Positions 5,935-6,194 of a DNA stretch of 6,194 nucleotides are shown piece by piece. The notes under the pieces are model-generated. The model had not been told where the DNA came from and searched no databases. It saw only the letters and a program-made list of their open reading frames with translations. Position numbers and translations under genes: made by a program. Source of the DNA: Woeseia sp. (GTDB lineage Bacteria; Pseudomonadota; Gammaproteobacteria; Steroidobacterales; Woeseiaceae); assembly GCA_003229095.1 (NCBI GenBank), contig QIHS01000224.1, positions 1 through 6,194 on the forward strand, read 5' to 3'. Each line of letters begins with the position of its first letter. The stretch's first letter is position 1.

Positions 5935-6194
5935 ATGTACAAGCAAATCAGAATACTACTGATCCTCGTATTGGCAACCGGCACGGCGACTACGGTCGCC
6001 GCGCAGGAGGAAGATATCGTTGTAGACAACAAGGCGGCCCAGTGCGTCAGTTTGCGCCACGTGAAGCGCACCGAGGTCATTGACGATCGAAACATACTTT
6101 TCTATATGCGCGGCGCCAGGGTTTACCACAACATCCTGCCGCGCCAGTGTAGCGGGCTCAAGCGAGAAGACCGATTCTCCTACTCATCGTCAAT
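5935..6194 (+). CDS. DUF6491-like small secreted protein, 3' end beyond the window
   Basis: The ATG at 5935 is preceded by AGGGA (5922-5926) with 8 nt spacing. Eighty-six open codons reach the right edge. The protein has a clear signal peptide (MYKQIRILLILVLATGTATT, probable cleavage near VAA-Q). The mature part reads CVSLRHVKRTEVIDDRNILF, YMRGARVYHNILPRQCSGL and REDRFSYSSS. The pattern of Cys-(hydrophobic/polar)-RTEV-DD-ILF-MRGG-VY-N-LP-x-C is that of DUF6491, small periplasmic proteins of unknown function common in gammaproteobacteria; the two cysteines probably form a disulfide. An in-frame ATG at 5914 would add seven residues but weaken the signal peptide and overlaps the likely -10 box, so 5935 is preferred. 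The visible part is intact. It is divergent from the aminotransferase remnant. Confidence 0.72.
   Translation, partial: MYKQIRILLILVLATGTATTVAAQEEDIVVDNKAAQCVSLRHVKRTEVIDDRNILFYMRGARVYHNILPRQCSGLKREDRFSYSSS

Noticed and set aside
1..6194. CRISPR array, tRNA, insertion sequence, intron or intein explaining the broken frames
   Set aside because: No regularly spaced repeats, tRNA-like arms, terminal inverted repeats or transposase motifs are visible. The lesions are losses of sequence, not insertions.

Overview
The window looks like part of a proteobacterial chromosome, most likely gammaproteobacterial. That assignment is an inference from the families present: a DUF4159 protein followed by a von Willebrand A protein, a CPBP protease beginning MLLIDHLLAF, a FrnE-like DsbA protein, and a DUF6491-type small secreted protein. 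There is no rRNA, tRNA or other phylogenetic marker to confirm it. I see no insertion sequence, integrase, phage gene or CRISPR array.

Layout from left to right. (1) Minus strand, 1-1092: a DUF4159 protein gene (read from 1092 to 354) followed 12 nt later by a VWA-domain membrane protein (from 341 off the left edge). (2) A divergent intergenic region of about 200 bp. (3) Plus strand, 1290-2321: a CPBP intramembrane protease remnant, then a glutathione S-transferase 15 nt downstream, probably one transcript. (4) Plus strand, 2479-4881: a large intact outer-membrane protein with an N-terminal CBM9-like domain and a DUF5916-type barrel, convergent with the next gene across 7 nt. (5) Minus strand, 4889-5834: a FrnE-like DsbA-family protein downstream of an aminotransferase remnant. 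(6) A divergent intergenic region of about 100 bp containing small inverted repeats and a good -10 box. (7) Plus strand from 5935: the start of a DUF6491-like secreted protein, cut by the right edge.

The main observation is gene decay. Five of the eight genes are damaged, and the lost pieces can be recognised by reading the other frames. DUF4159 loses frame near 500 and its conserved C-terminus continues in another frame. The CPBP gene has lost its centre, including two of three active-site motifs. The GST is split by a small indel near 2088. The FrnE gene appears to have lost 8 nt beside its CxxC codons. The aminotransferase is reduced to its two ends, with at least three lesions. The 800-codon DUF5916 gene between them is completely open, which argues against uniform sequencing error. 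The window fits a lineage losing accessory genes by deletion (genome erosion), although an assembly artefact cannot be excluded from sequence alone. I do not see a convincing new multi-gene system.
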